The position numbers and the translations under genes are program-made. A stretch of 64,000 bases of DNA from Darksidea phi (lineage: Eukaryota > Ascomycota > Dothideomycetes > Pleosporales > Lentitheciaceae): positions 124,001 to 188,000 of the forward strand of contig JASJFT010000049.1 in the NCBI GenBank assembly GCA_030770425.1, read 5' to 3'. The notes beneath the pieces are model-generated. The model worked only from the letters and a program-made list of their open reading frames with translations. It did not search any database and was not told where the DNA came from. This document shows positions 45,653-57,636 of this stretch, in pieces; the stretch's first letter is position 1, and every line of letters begins with the position of its first letter.

Positions 45653-47505
45653 ATGGAGGGAGCTGCGCCGGATCGCGAGAGCACCCAAGTAAAAGAGGTT
45701 GAGGAGATGATGGTGGAGACTGCCGTGACCGAAAATGGCGGCTCGTCTGCCGCGCGAATGCAGCTATCCGCCTTCAAGCTGCAGGTGTTGAACCTCGCGT
45801 ATGTCTTCGCAGGGCCAGTCACGACGCTCTGAACTTACCGATTAGGAAAGCCTTTGCCTCAGTCTCTTCCTGTCGACCTTGGATAGCACCATTGTTGCGA
45901 CGGCTCTGGTCCCCATTACCAACTCCTTGAATGGCTTCGACCAGAGCAGCTGGATCGTCAACGGCTATCTGGTCACCTACACAGGTTTCCTGGTCATCAC
46001 CGCCAAGTTGAGCGACATTGTCGGACGAAGAGCCATCGTTGCTACATCTCTCGTCATCTTCATGGTCTCCTCCATCGCTTGCGGAGTAGCGCAGACGCTA
46101 ACACAGCTGTACGCCTTCACAAAACTCCCGCTGTTACTGGTTTCGCTAAACATGATATAGCATCATCTTCCGCGCTTTCCAGGGCATTGGAGGCGGAGGC
46201 ATCTACACCATGGTCTTCGTGATTCTTCCAGAAATGTGCACTCCTGAACAGTACACTCTGTTCTCGACCATCGTGTCTTCTGTATCCGCCGTATCGAGCC
46301 TTCTCGGTCCTATCCTCGGAGGCGTGATTAGTGAAAAGACTACTTGGCGGTGGATCTTCTTCATCAAGTGAGTCTGGAGCAAGCTTTGAAGAGTCAATGG
46401 CTGACTGGGCTCAGCATACCGATCTGCGCTGTAGCCATGGGGCTGCTTTACATGGCAATTCCAGCTCATTTCCCATACTCGAAACCCGTTGAGGCTCCGC
46501 AGCTGTCTAGAGCAGCGCTCCGGAGGTTAGATCTCACCGGGACCTTTTTCCTTCTTGCGGCTACGACTTTGCTTCTAACTGCGTTGGAAGAAAGTAGCGT
46601 CGGTAAGTCCTGGAGTAGTGCCATTGTTCTGGCGCCCCTCGTCACTGGATTGTTCTTCTGGGTCTGCTTCTTCGGCTGGTCCAAGGTACAGACGATTCGG
46701 AAGACAGCTCAGGAACCCATTTTGCCCTGGCGCGTGCTCACAGATCGATTCTGCTTGGCTCTGTTCGCGAGTGCGTTCTGGACTGGTTCTATTCTCTACG
46801 CCGCCGTCGTCGCACTCCCTCAGCGTTTCCAGATCGTTCATAGGACTTCGGCAATCCAGGCTGGATTGCGCTTGATTCCTGTAACCATGGGGATCCCAGT
46901 AGGCTCAGCCATAGCTGCATCGATGATGCAGAAGCGTAACGTTCCGCCTATGCTGCTCATCCTGATAGGCGCCGTCATCGAAACCGTTGGCATAAGTCTC
47001 ACCATCACATTGCCGAGGGATGCATCCGCATTCCCCAACTCTGGATATGGCTTCGAAGTCATCACTGGGTTTGGCTTGGGAATGAGTACCGCAATCGCAG
47101 TGCTCTCCGCGATGCTTGTATTCAAGCCTCAGGATCTGTGTAAGTTGCTCTCCATTTCCCCGAAAGGGCAGGCATTAACGTACTCGGTCAGCCGTTGGCA
47201 TGGGCGGCCTTGGGCAGTTCCGCTCTCTTGGCGGCTCCATTGGTGTCGCTGTCGTCATCAATCTCATGAACAAGTACTTCACGGATGATCTGTCGTCCAA
47301 GCTGTCCAAGCAGCAGATGGCAGCCATCAAGCTCTCCGCGAAAGCCATCAATACCTTCCCGGAGACAGTACAAACGGCGGTCCGTGAGTGCTATGCACGT
47401 GGCTACACACGGCAAGCGATCGCCATGACGGCGTTCGGATCTGTCGCCGTGCTGACTACCTTCTTGATGGCGGAGAAGAAACTCCGAAGGCAAAGACCGG
47501 CGTAG
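45653..47505 (+). CDS. MFS efflux pump (14-helix, DHA/toxin-exporter type) of the polyketide cluster
   Basis: Five exons (45653-45798, 45851-46108, 46161-46367, 46415-47139, 47192-47505) give 549 residues; the ATG at 45608 would add 15. Family marks are LDSTIVATALVPITNSL, the motif KLSDIVGRRAIVATS, FRAFQGIGGGGIYTM, the helix-5 motif LGPILGGVISEKTTWRWIFF, and GMGGLGQFRSLGGSIGVAV. These belong to the EmrB/QacA-like group that includes fungal toxin pumps. The carboxy part has a loop (FTDDLSSKLSKQQMAAIKLS) before the last helix. It lies 551 bases upstream of the PKS on the same strand and probably exports its product. Confidence 0.9.
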
Positions 47506-48056
47506 AGCGGGAAAGGAAAGTAGATAGTGTGGTGCATCGGGATTCAATCCTCTCGCAGACAGAGAAATGAAAAGGCGGGAGCAAGCGCCGAAAGGATCGC
47601 GTAGCTGCTACCACAGATCGCGTCTAGCTCGTTAGCAGATAAAAATGGATCCTAATTCGTTGGCGCGAGAACGCCCAATGAATGTTTCTGCGCCGCATAG
47701 ATCTCACGTTTCCAGCTGCCTGCATGCATGGCTCTGCATGCGTCGGGGTTCGATAGCCCAGTAGGATCCTGTCGGATAAAACAGTGGCAGAGACTATGCG
47801 GCTAACTGACTAGTAGTCCCCGACAGCTGTAAGCGCGCTGCGCGATGTTAGATTAAGGACGCCATGGCTTCAGAGTCAATATAGTCAATGCGGCGTAGTT
47901 ACCAGGTTTGCAACATGAGGCATGTATATGATTAATCCTGTACGCCTGGAGCAGATAGATTCAGGGTACAACTCTTGCCAAGGCCCCGTTCCCATCATTC
48001 GCGCTTCCCGTCTTCTTTGTTTTCGTCAGTCCCCTTCGATATCACTTGATGCAGTT
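47506..48056. promoter_or_regulatory. Promoter region of the polyketide synthase
   Basis: These 551 bases separate the MFS stop from the PKS start. They hold the GGATCC-type sequences at 47647 and 47764 that resemble the tandem elements in the divergent cluster promoter. No ORF is supported. Confidence 0.4.
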
Positions 48057-51000
48057 ATGCCTCTTATGAACAGGGTCGACCAGCAGAGCCACGTGCTGAT
48101 GCCTACTTCTACTCCACCGACCGAAGGCAGCAGGCCGACGACTCAAACGAACGGGCATAGACAGCGTGCGAGTTCATCTGTTGGAGAAGCGTTTGGTATG
48201 CCGGGAGCTGCCATGGAACCAATTGCAGTGGTCGGTATGGCCCTGAAGTTTCCCCAAGATGCGACGTCTCCTGCGGGTTTCTGGGAAATGCTTGCTCAGC
48301 GCGTTTCTGCGCGCACCGAGGTGCCAGGTAGTCGGTTTAATGCCAAGGCGTTCCATATGCCTGATGGCAAAAAGTCGGGCACGGTAAGTGGAACCTTTTC
48401 TTTTCAGCCTGTTCTTGAAATATGCGTAAGGGGCTTGACTGCGCGCCAATGGGTTGGTTGCACGCTGCGGGTTCATCTCACCCCCAGCAGCTGTGCATAA
48501 CGGCTATCGTCGCTTGGCGATCCCTCCGAGCACCGTGTTTCTCTTGTTTCGTTTTCCGTTCCTCGTTGGTTCGGTCGTCGTATTCACTGCCGGCCCGTTC
48601 GCGTTTCAGATGTTGGTGCTGACTTCAAGCAGAGTGCCACCAAACATGGCCACTTCGTCAAAGAGGATCTTGACCGTTTTGACGCTCAGTTTTTCTCAAT
48701 AGCCCCCCATGAGGCGGAATGCATGGACCCTCAGCAGAGGTGGTTGCTGGAGGTGTCGTACCAAGCCTTAGAAAATGGTGAGTTGCCTTGCCGGCCTCAC
48801 CGCTCTCTGAAGCGCTAGCCGCTGACGCCTTTGTCTAGCTGGCATACCATTACAACAAATCAATGGCACAGCCACTTCTGTTCATGTAGGCAGCTTCATG
48901 CACGAGCATGAGCTCATGACCCAAAAAGATCAGGAGGTGCCTGCGATATACAGCACAGCCGGGTCGGCGGCGTCAATGCTGGCGAATCGCCTCAGTTGGT
49001 TTTACAACCTCACTGGGCCTAGTCTGCAAGTCGACACAGCATGTTCAAGCAGCCTTGTCGCTCTGCACTTAGCGTGCCAAAGTATCCGCACTGGCGAAGC
49101 CAGTATGGGCATCGTCTGCGGCTCGAATGTCCTATGCACGCCAGAGAATTTCATCACATTGTCGAATTTCAACTTTTTATCGCCAGATGGCATATCCCAC
49201 GCTTTCGATGAAAAGGCGAACGGGTATGCGCGAGGTGAAGGTGTCGCCGCGGTGATTATCAAGCCACTCTCTGCAGCACTCAGAGACGGCGATGCCATCC
49301 GAGCTGTAATCCGTGGCACTGGCGTCAACTCAGACGGCCACACTCCTGGCATCACACAGCCTAGCAGTGATGCTCAAGCTCGTTTGATCCGCGAGACCTA
49401 TCAAAGGTTTGGCGTAAGTATGTCTCAGACGCACTTTTTCGAAGCGCATGGAACGGGCACCGTAATTGGTGACCCAACGGAGGCCCAGGCCATTGCAAGC
49501 GTCTTCCACAAAGAACTTGAACAGGATTCACCGCTTTACGTCGGCGCAGTAAAATCGAACATAGGTCATCTCGAAGGTGCCAGTGGCCTCGCCGGCTTGA
49601 TCAAGACTGTCTTGGTCCTTGAACGTGGGGTCATTCCGCCAAACGTGTGGTTCAACCGCCTCAATCCTGCCATCAACCCAGATTGGGGTCTCCGGTTCCC
49701 CACAGATGTTGTACCCTGGCCGACAGATGGGTTGCGAAGAGCTTCCGTAAACTCTTTTGGGTTTGGTGGAACCAATGCCCATGTGATCTTGGATGATGGG
49801 TACCATTACCTCAAGGAGCATGGACTAGACAGGAAATTCCACCGAGAAAATGGCTTCCAGGAGAATGGTCAACACGAGAATGGCCACCAAGGAAACGGCG
49901 TTCAGGAAAACAGTCTGCCTGAAAACGGCCATCAAGTAGACCCGCCTAACACGAACGGAACTTCATTGTCGAAAGTAACCCCCATATCCTCTCCAAAGCT
50001 CCTCGTCATCTCCGCATCCGATGAGCAAGGAATCGAACGGCTCCAAGATGACCTCACCACCTACTTCAAGTCAGCCGGTGAGCTCAATCTGTCCTCTCTT
50101 GCACACACGCTCTCCGAGCGAAGAACCCGGTTGCCATGGAAAGCCTATTCAGTCGTCGACTCACTCCAAGCCCTACCGACTGCAAAGTTCACACCCGCGG
50201 CACGAAGAAAAACGGCACCCGGAAAGCTCTGCTTCGTCTTTACAGGCCAGGGCGCACAATGGGTGGGCATGGGTCGCGAGTTGCTGGAATACCCCGTCTT
50301 CCACTCCAGCCTTGTGGACTCTGATGCCACCCTAAGAAGACTGGGATGCCAGCAGTCGATATTGGACGCACTTTACCACATCTCCGACAGCTCAATATTA
50401 GACCGCCCGGAGATATGCCAACCAGCGTGTACAGCACTCCAGATCGCGCTCCTTGACTTAGTATCAAGCTGGAATATGAGCCCTTCGATAGCAGTAGGTC
50501 ACTCCTCCGGCGAGATCGCAGCCGCATACAGTACCGGCGCCATCTCCAAGGCAACCGCCCTTGCTGTCGCGTATTACCGCGGTGTGGCCGTAGCCGCTGC
50601 ACTACAACCCGCTCAAATACCGGGTGGTATGGTAGCCGTCTGCACTGAGCGCGAGCGCCTCGAGTCCCTTCTGCGGGATAATGAGCAAGACTTCGGGGGT
50701 TTGAGAATCGCGTGCTACAACAGTCCCCAGAACCTCACTGTGTCTGGCGACAACGCAGGCATCGAGAAACTCCGGATACGACTTGAGGCCGAAGGTATCT
50801 TCGCCAAAGTGCTGGATGTCCCTGTTGCATACCATAACTCAGCACACATGAGTAATGCCGCGAAAGTGTATACTGCTATGCTCCAGGACACAGACTTCAC
50901 CACCACGTCACAAAGGCAGAAGACGGTTGAGCTCGTATCCACAGTAACGGGGACCTTCGTTGATGCTGTCACGGATGTAACAACGCCCACATACTGGATA

Positions 51001-54000
51001 GCGAATCTCACGAACCCGGTTCGCTTTGCTGACGCTATTGACACGATACTGCGCAAGTACCAAGTGGGCGATGAAAGCAACAGCGAGCCAGCCGTCCAAT
51101 TCGTTGAACTCGGTCCACACTCAACGCTGAAGTCTGCGATAAGGGAGACTCTCAAAGGCAGCAATGTAGAGACAAGCTACATATCTGTGCTAAAGAGGAA
51201 GCAAGACGCCAGCCATAGCGCTCTAACCATGGCCGGCAAGCTCTTTGCCTGGAACCAACCAATCTCCATCTCTTCAGCGAACGGCATAGAGTCTCTTGCT
51301 CAGCATATTCCCTTGGTGGACCTCCCTTCCTACCCTTTCAACCACAGCAAAAGCCACTGGTTGGAGAGTAGAGTGAGTAGGCAGCACAGGATGAGAGAAT
51401 TCCCGCACAACCCGTATCTGGGTACAAGATCGTCCGACTGGAACCCCCTCGAAGCGCGCTGGACAAACCGCATCATCCTCAAGGAAAAACAGTTCATTGA
51501 GCACCACAAAGTTAACGGTGCTGTCGTGTATCCCGCTGCCGGCATGCTGGTCATGGCTATCGAAGCTGCGCGACAATTGGCTGTTGATGCAGAGAAAGTC
51601 GTGGGCGGTTACCGGTTCAGCAACGTCGTCTTCCAGAAAGCGCTAGTTATACCGAAAACTGCCGAGGGAATCGAGGCACAGTTTTTTCTCCGCAAGAACG
51701 AAAGCTTGACTAGTGGGTTGGCGACATGGTATGACTTCCGGCTCACGGTATATGACAACAAGGAGTGGGCGCAGTGTTGTCAGGGTATATTGTCCGTCGA
51801 GTATACCCAGAAACCCTTGTTGTCTGAGACGTCTGAGGAAGACAAGCGCCAGCACAAACAGAATCTTCTAGATGATTTCGCCAAAAACTGTACCTCCGTC
51901 CTCACGCCGGAGCAGAACTACGACGTCGGGAGCAAGAGAGGGCTAGAGTTTGGACCCATATTTCGGTGTCTTTCCAACATCGAGTATGGCGAGAACGGGC
52001 TGGGTTCTGCACATGTTGATCTGCAGAAGTGGCGCGCTTTGGACGATATCGTTGCTGATCCAGACCTTCACTTGCTCCATCCTGCATCTCTCGACGCTCT
52101 GTTCCAGGTTGCCTTTCCTGCAATCATGCACCAAGGAACCGGTTCGTTCTCCACACTCGTGCCAACAGACATTCGTAGCATGTGGATATCCTCAGACCTG
52201 CTAGACCCGCACAAAGTTGCCTCAGCGAAGGTGTTCGCAAGATCGATATCTCCCGGCCTACGCTCTTTCACAACGACATACACCGCGTATGGTGCGGAAC
52301 AAGAGCAACCATGCTTCTTCGGTGACCTGACGTTGACGGCGATCGGATCGGATATGCCTTCCTCTTCTGAGACCAAGAAAGACAAAGTGTCTTTGTACAG
52401 CATCGTGTCAAAGCCAGATGTTGATCTTCTCACAAGGGAAGACCATTCTAAGTTCTTCCATGAGCCTTCTATGTCAGACATGGACTTGATCACGAGCAAG
52501 GAATTTGCTTGCTTTCTAGCAATTTCTGACGCACTCAAAATTGTAGACTCGAACGGCTCCGTCCATCTCCCCAGTCATCTGCAAAGATACATCCAGTGGA
52601 TGCGGTGGCAGGTGCAAATGACCACCGAGGCCCAGGAAGGAACCCAACGCCACACCTTTCTCCAGCGACTAAAGGAAGCGAACAATCCCGCGTTTCGCGA
52701 GCAGCTAGACAGCATGCTGGAAGCCTCAGGGCCGGAAGGGAAGTTGATCGTGCGGGTAGCCCCAAATCTACCTCGATTTCTGTCTGGCGAGCTGGACTCT
52801 CTCACATACCTCTTTAGCGATAAACTCTTAGAAGAGTTCTACCGCTTTGAAACACCCGCCCAAGACAGCCTGAGGAATGTCCAGAGGTACATCGACAGCA
52901 TGGCGCATAAGAATCCCGGCCTCAGGGTTCTCGAAGTAGGCGCCGGAACAGGAGGCACGACTGGATACATATTGGATGCGCTGCAGATGAACCCGCAGGG
53001 GGAGACGGCGCGCCGTTTTGAAGAGTATTGCTTCACGGATATTTCTCCCTCGTTTTTCGAATCGGCGGTGAGCAAGTTTGCGTGTGACCGCCTTGTTTGC
53101 AAGACGCTGGATATCGAGAAAGACCCTGAGAAGCAAGGTTTCGCAGTGGGCGAGTACGACATAGTGATTGCCAGCAACGTTCTTCACGCGACACGGACTC
53201 TCACAACAACGCTCACGAACGTGCGCAGGCTCCTGAAGCCTGGAGGCAAGCTTGTATTGGTTGAAGGCGTACTCCCGGAGGCGCTAAGGACAGCTTTCAT
53301 TTTCGGACTGCTGCCTGGATGGTGGTTGGGTACAGAGGATAATAGGCAGCTGTCGCCGCTTGTTACTCATACCGTATGGGATGAACTTCTCCGCAAAGCG
53401 TCTTTTGAAGGAATAGATGTTTGGTTGCCAGATGGACCGGGTGGGCATCCGGTACTGGGAGGCTCTATGATAGCTACCGCTCGTAGCCAGCCGCTATGTA
53501 ATGGTGATGTCGTCTCAGAACTTACTATCATTCGATCTCCGTCATCGGAGCACCAGAACGCGCTCGCGGTAGCCCTGCATTCATTCGCAGAGGAGGCTGG
53601 GGTGAATGCCAGGATCACGGCTCTGGAAGATTATACCGACACAGGCGCGCCTTGCGTCTTCCTCAACTGGTTGGATGGAGGTTCGCTGCAAAAGGCCGGT
53701 GCCGAAGACCTCACGGCGTTGGAAAAAGTGACGCGCTCTGCATCAACAATATTATGGGTGACCCACAATTCGCAATCGACAGATCCGGACAACCTCGAGC
53801 AACAAGCTGTTGCGGGCCTTTTGCGAAGCCTAAACTCTGAAAGAGAGACGTTCTCGTACATCCTGCTCAGCCTCGAAGATATCAAGAACCAAAGCCGCGC
53901 TGCGAAACACACCTGGAAAGTCATCACCACCCACATGCTAGATGCGTCGTTGCCAGAAGAGGAGATCAGGGAAGAGAACGGCTTGCTCTGTGTCAGCCGC

Positions 54001-56316
54001 ATTACTGAGGCTAAGCAGTTAGAAGATGCCGTCGAAAGGAAGGTCGATTCTGATGCGGATACGTCAATTGCGGCTCAGATCGATACATCGAAGCCAATGG
54101 AATTAGTTGTCAAATCTCCCGGTCTGCTCAACAGTCTGCAATTTCAGCACGATGAGAGACACAAGGCCATTCTTGGCGACACCGAAATCGAAATTCAAAC
54201 GAGATCCTCCTCGTTCCAATTTCGAGATCTTCTCTTGGCCTTGGGTCAGGTCGGTGGCAAGGCACTGGGGACAGAATGCTCTGGTGTCATTACGAGAGTA
54301 GGGAGGAAAGTTGAATCCCTTGCTGTTGGAGACAGAGTCGTAGCGGTGCCCACTATGGACGACAATGGTGCCTTCAGGACAATCATCCAGTGCGAGGAAT
54401 ACTTGGCGCAAAAGATGCCCGATAATATCAGCTTCGAGGAAGCTGCGGCGATACCAATTTCCTTCATGACAGCACACTACTCGCTTTTCGATAGGGCGCG
54501 CCTCCGGAAAGGAGAGAGCATCTTGATCCATTCCGGTGCCGGCGGCCTGGGGCAAGCAGCGATTCAACTAGCTCAACTTGTCGAAGCTGATATCTACGTC
54601 ACTGTTGGAAGCGAAGAGAAAGCTCAGCTGCTCCAGGATCTGTACAACATCCCTCGGCACCGTATTCTGTCCAGCAGATCTTTAGATTTTGCCGACGACA
54701 TTATGCGACTGACATCTGGCCGCGGTGTTGATGTGGTGCTCAACTCTTTGTCTGGGATCGCCCTCCGGAAATCTTTCGAATGTGTAGCGCGTTTTGGTCG
54801 TTTCATCGAAGTCGGAAAGAGAGATATCTACTCCACTGGTACCGATGTCGCTCTGCCAATGTACCCATTCTCTCGGAATATCGTGTTCGCAAGCGTGGAC
54901 CTCTTGATGATAATGTACGACATGAAGAGAGCAGTCCAACTGTTTGCGGATGTTATGAAGTTAGTGGGAGAGGGCAAAGTGACAGCTGCTCGGCCTCTTC
55001 ATGTCTACCGCGATGACGAGTTTGAGAAAGCGTTCAGATTCATGCAGAGCGGAAAGTCGGCGGGTAAGATCGTTGTCTCGTTCGACGTCAAGGATACGCC
55101 GGTCGAGGTGACTGGAGCTGAGCGTTCCTTGTTCGATCCAGAAGCCACATATCTGATCACTGGAGGTCTTGGCGGCCTTGGGAGAAGCATCGCTAGATGG
55201 ATGACGACCGAGGGGGCGAAAAATCTAATTCTGCTGTCAAGATCTGGTGGCAAGTCAGAGAAGGCGGAGGAGTTTTTGGGCGAACTGGAAGCTCTCGGCA
55301 CTCGAGTATTGGCACCGCAATGTGATATATCTGACGAGGACGCGGTTGGGAGAGCTTTGGAGGAGGGACAAAAGTCGCTACCGCGGATCAAGGGGTGCAT
55401 CCAGGGATCTATGGTTCTGAAGGTCAGCATGAACTCCCCTGATACAGCCATCTGTGGTACTAACCTTTCGCAGTCTGCTCTATTCTCAAACATGAGCCCA
55501 GAGCAGTGGAATGACACCGTGGCACCGAAGATACAGGGTTCGTGGAACTTGCACCGACTTCTCCCCCGAGACCTCGACTTCTTCATCCTTCTATCGTCGC
55601 TATGCGGTATTTTCGGAGGAGTCGGTCAGTCCAATTATTCGTATGGAAGCGTGTATCAAGACGAGCTTGCAAAGTACAGGATCTCTCAGGGCCAGCGAGC
55701 AATTTCCATCGATCTTGGTGTCATGGAATCAGTAGGCTATGTCGCGGAGCACGAGGGGGTAGGAAAGTTGATGCGTTCCTACGGCCTCCAGTACATCAGC
55801 GAGGAATACCTCCACTCGCTGCTGAAGCGCTGCTGCAAACCGACTGCCGCCGGCCAGAGCCAAGTCCTTGTAGGCCTCATGCCTCAGGAGGAAGTAGCCC
55901 GTGAAGGCCTGATGGAGACGAGGTTTCTTGCGCGGCCATTGTGCCGCCATCTTCACCGAATCAAGAGTAACGACAACGAAGAGTCGAAAGAGAAGAATCA
56001 GGGAGGCGTTGATGTGCGGGAGACGTTACGAGCAGTAGAAACGATGGCGGCGGCGCAGAGGATGATCAGCAAGGCGATCCAGGTCAGGCTATCCGAACTT
56101 CTCGTCATTGATCTGAACGACATAGACGGTGGCAAGCCGCTGCACGCCTTTGGGGTTGACTCGTTGGTCGCTATTGAGATGCGGAATTGGTTTGACAAGG
56201 TGATTGGGGCAGACGTGCCCGTCTTTGCCGTGCTGAGCAACATGTCGGTGGACGAGCTGGCGCTGCAGGCTGCGGAGACGAGTTCGGTGGTGCCTGAGGA
56301 GGCGAAACAGGCCTAG
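48057..56316 (+). CDS. Highly reducing polyketide synthase (KS-AT-DH-CMeT-ER-KR-ACP)
   Basis: Four exons (48057-48383, 48633-48777, 48839-55422, 55474-56316) give 2632 residues. KS starts near residue 53 with Cys226 in DTACSSS and the His motifs EAHGTGT and [11 protein letters not shown] has [14 protein letters not shown] and Ser713 in GHSSGE. DH has His1047 ([10 protein letters not shown]) and Asp1243. CMeT has EVGAGTGG from 1523. ER has HSGAGGLGQ near 2057. KR has TGGLGGLG from 2265 and Tyr2407. ACP has the phosphopantetheine Ser2582 (FGVDSL). All motifs look intact, so it should make a methylated, largely reduced chain. There is no thioesterase or other release domain, so release must come from another protein or from the product itself. 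An ENG-rich linker lies at residues 491-530. The first intron uses the acceptor at 48632, which keeps frame. Confidence 0.95.
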
Positions 56317-57636
56317 AGGCTGAATGAGAGGGCGTTCATAGACGGCATTTTGGTTAGATGTACCCCTTAGGTGTATATATATGTATGATAGTATTATTTT
56401 ATAGACTCACCGTTCGACCTGTGCTCGCATGGGCGCCGTCCGAAGACGCCAGTAATTGGGGGAGATGGTGTGCTATCCATCGGCTATTCCATACAGCAAG
56501 CCAGCGAAAGCAGGTGGGAATATAAGGTGAAGGCGTGACGAGAAGTCAGGTATATGATGATCTTCAATGTTTTCCTAAATACGTGCGTATCGAGGAGGAT
56601 AGATTTGTCTCGTGCGAAAGAGGGGTTGGGATGGCGCACGTCACATGCCTGGTGTCTGATGAGCCGCTATGCCATGATTGGTGAGAAAATATTGCCAATT
56701 GATGGTGAATGCCCTGATAAAATGGGGGCCTAAAGCATCGCCTTGCACTTTGTAGTTGCCGATATATCGGCCTCGCACTTTAGAGTTGTTTGAGACGCAG
56801 ACGGCCTATAATCCGACTTTTGCCTTGCTAACTGAGATGAACAAAGTTGAAGGAGGTCATCGGCATGACGTTTAACGAGCATTGTTTGGCTGCTCAGTAG
56901 GTTCTCCCTCATGTACACCGCTCTCGTAGTATCACTGTGTACGACTCGCGCGGATTCCGTAGTTAAATGCCTTCAAAGAGAGTATCGCAATGGTTCCGAA
57001 GGGGAGATGTTTAGGCGCAGCACCGAGGGAATACACGATGACAGTCTTGAGCCACTTTTTCAGGCTACTCTAAAGGACGAGTTGCCTAACTCTAGCCATC
57101 TTAACCCTAGCCAAACGTTGCGATCGTTAGGTGGGTCCCGTCCGATGTCCTGTAGATATCTTTATGTGGGGCTGGGCGCCAAAGCCGACTCAGCGCTCTT
57201 GAACAGTGACCTATTAGCGCGGTTCTCCCGAGGTGCACGGATGTATGAGCTATGCCGTTTTCTCTGTATTTTGTATAGTAATATATTGTAGGCTATTCCC
57301 TCTGAAGGCCCATATCTGAGGTTGCGATTCGGTGATTTGAGCATTGTGGAGAATTGGTAATGAATTTGGTACCTCTAGTTGCTAGTAAACGCTTATAAAA
57401 CGAGGTACTTGGTTCTCGCACCTTCCATGCACAGGCCTCGCCCCACCGAACGCGCTAATAGCCCGTTCAGGGAGGTTGTACAAAGGTCTAGCGTCTACCA
57501 ATCACAGCGCGCAGATTTCAGCCTTGCCGGCTGCCGTGACGTCGGTCGCGGAGGGGTCGTCCGGAGCTTTCCTCTTCAAAATTTCCGCAAACGATGCGTG
57601 GCAAGCCCTTCCCCTTCGCCACTTGTGCGATTCTGC
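56317..57636. other. Intergenic stretch downstream of the PKS
   Basis: About 1.3 kb has no supported gene. An imperfect local repeat lies at 56742-56785 (CTTGCACTTTGTAGTTG / CTCGCACTTTAGAGTTG). A 126-codon frame at 56911-57291 has no family resemblance. Confidence 0.4.

Noticed and set aside
48384..48632. Apparent frameshift between the first two PKS exons
   Set aside because: The acceptor at 48609 (TTTCAG) puts the next exon out of frame, but the acceptor at 48632 (CAAGCAG, with a CTGAC branch-like site before it) gives [15 protein letters not shown] in frame, as expected for an HR-PKS.
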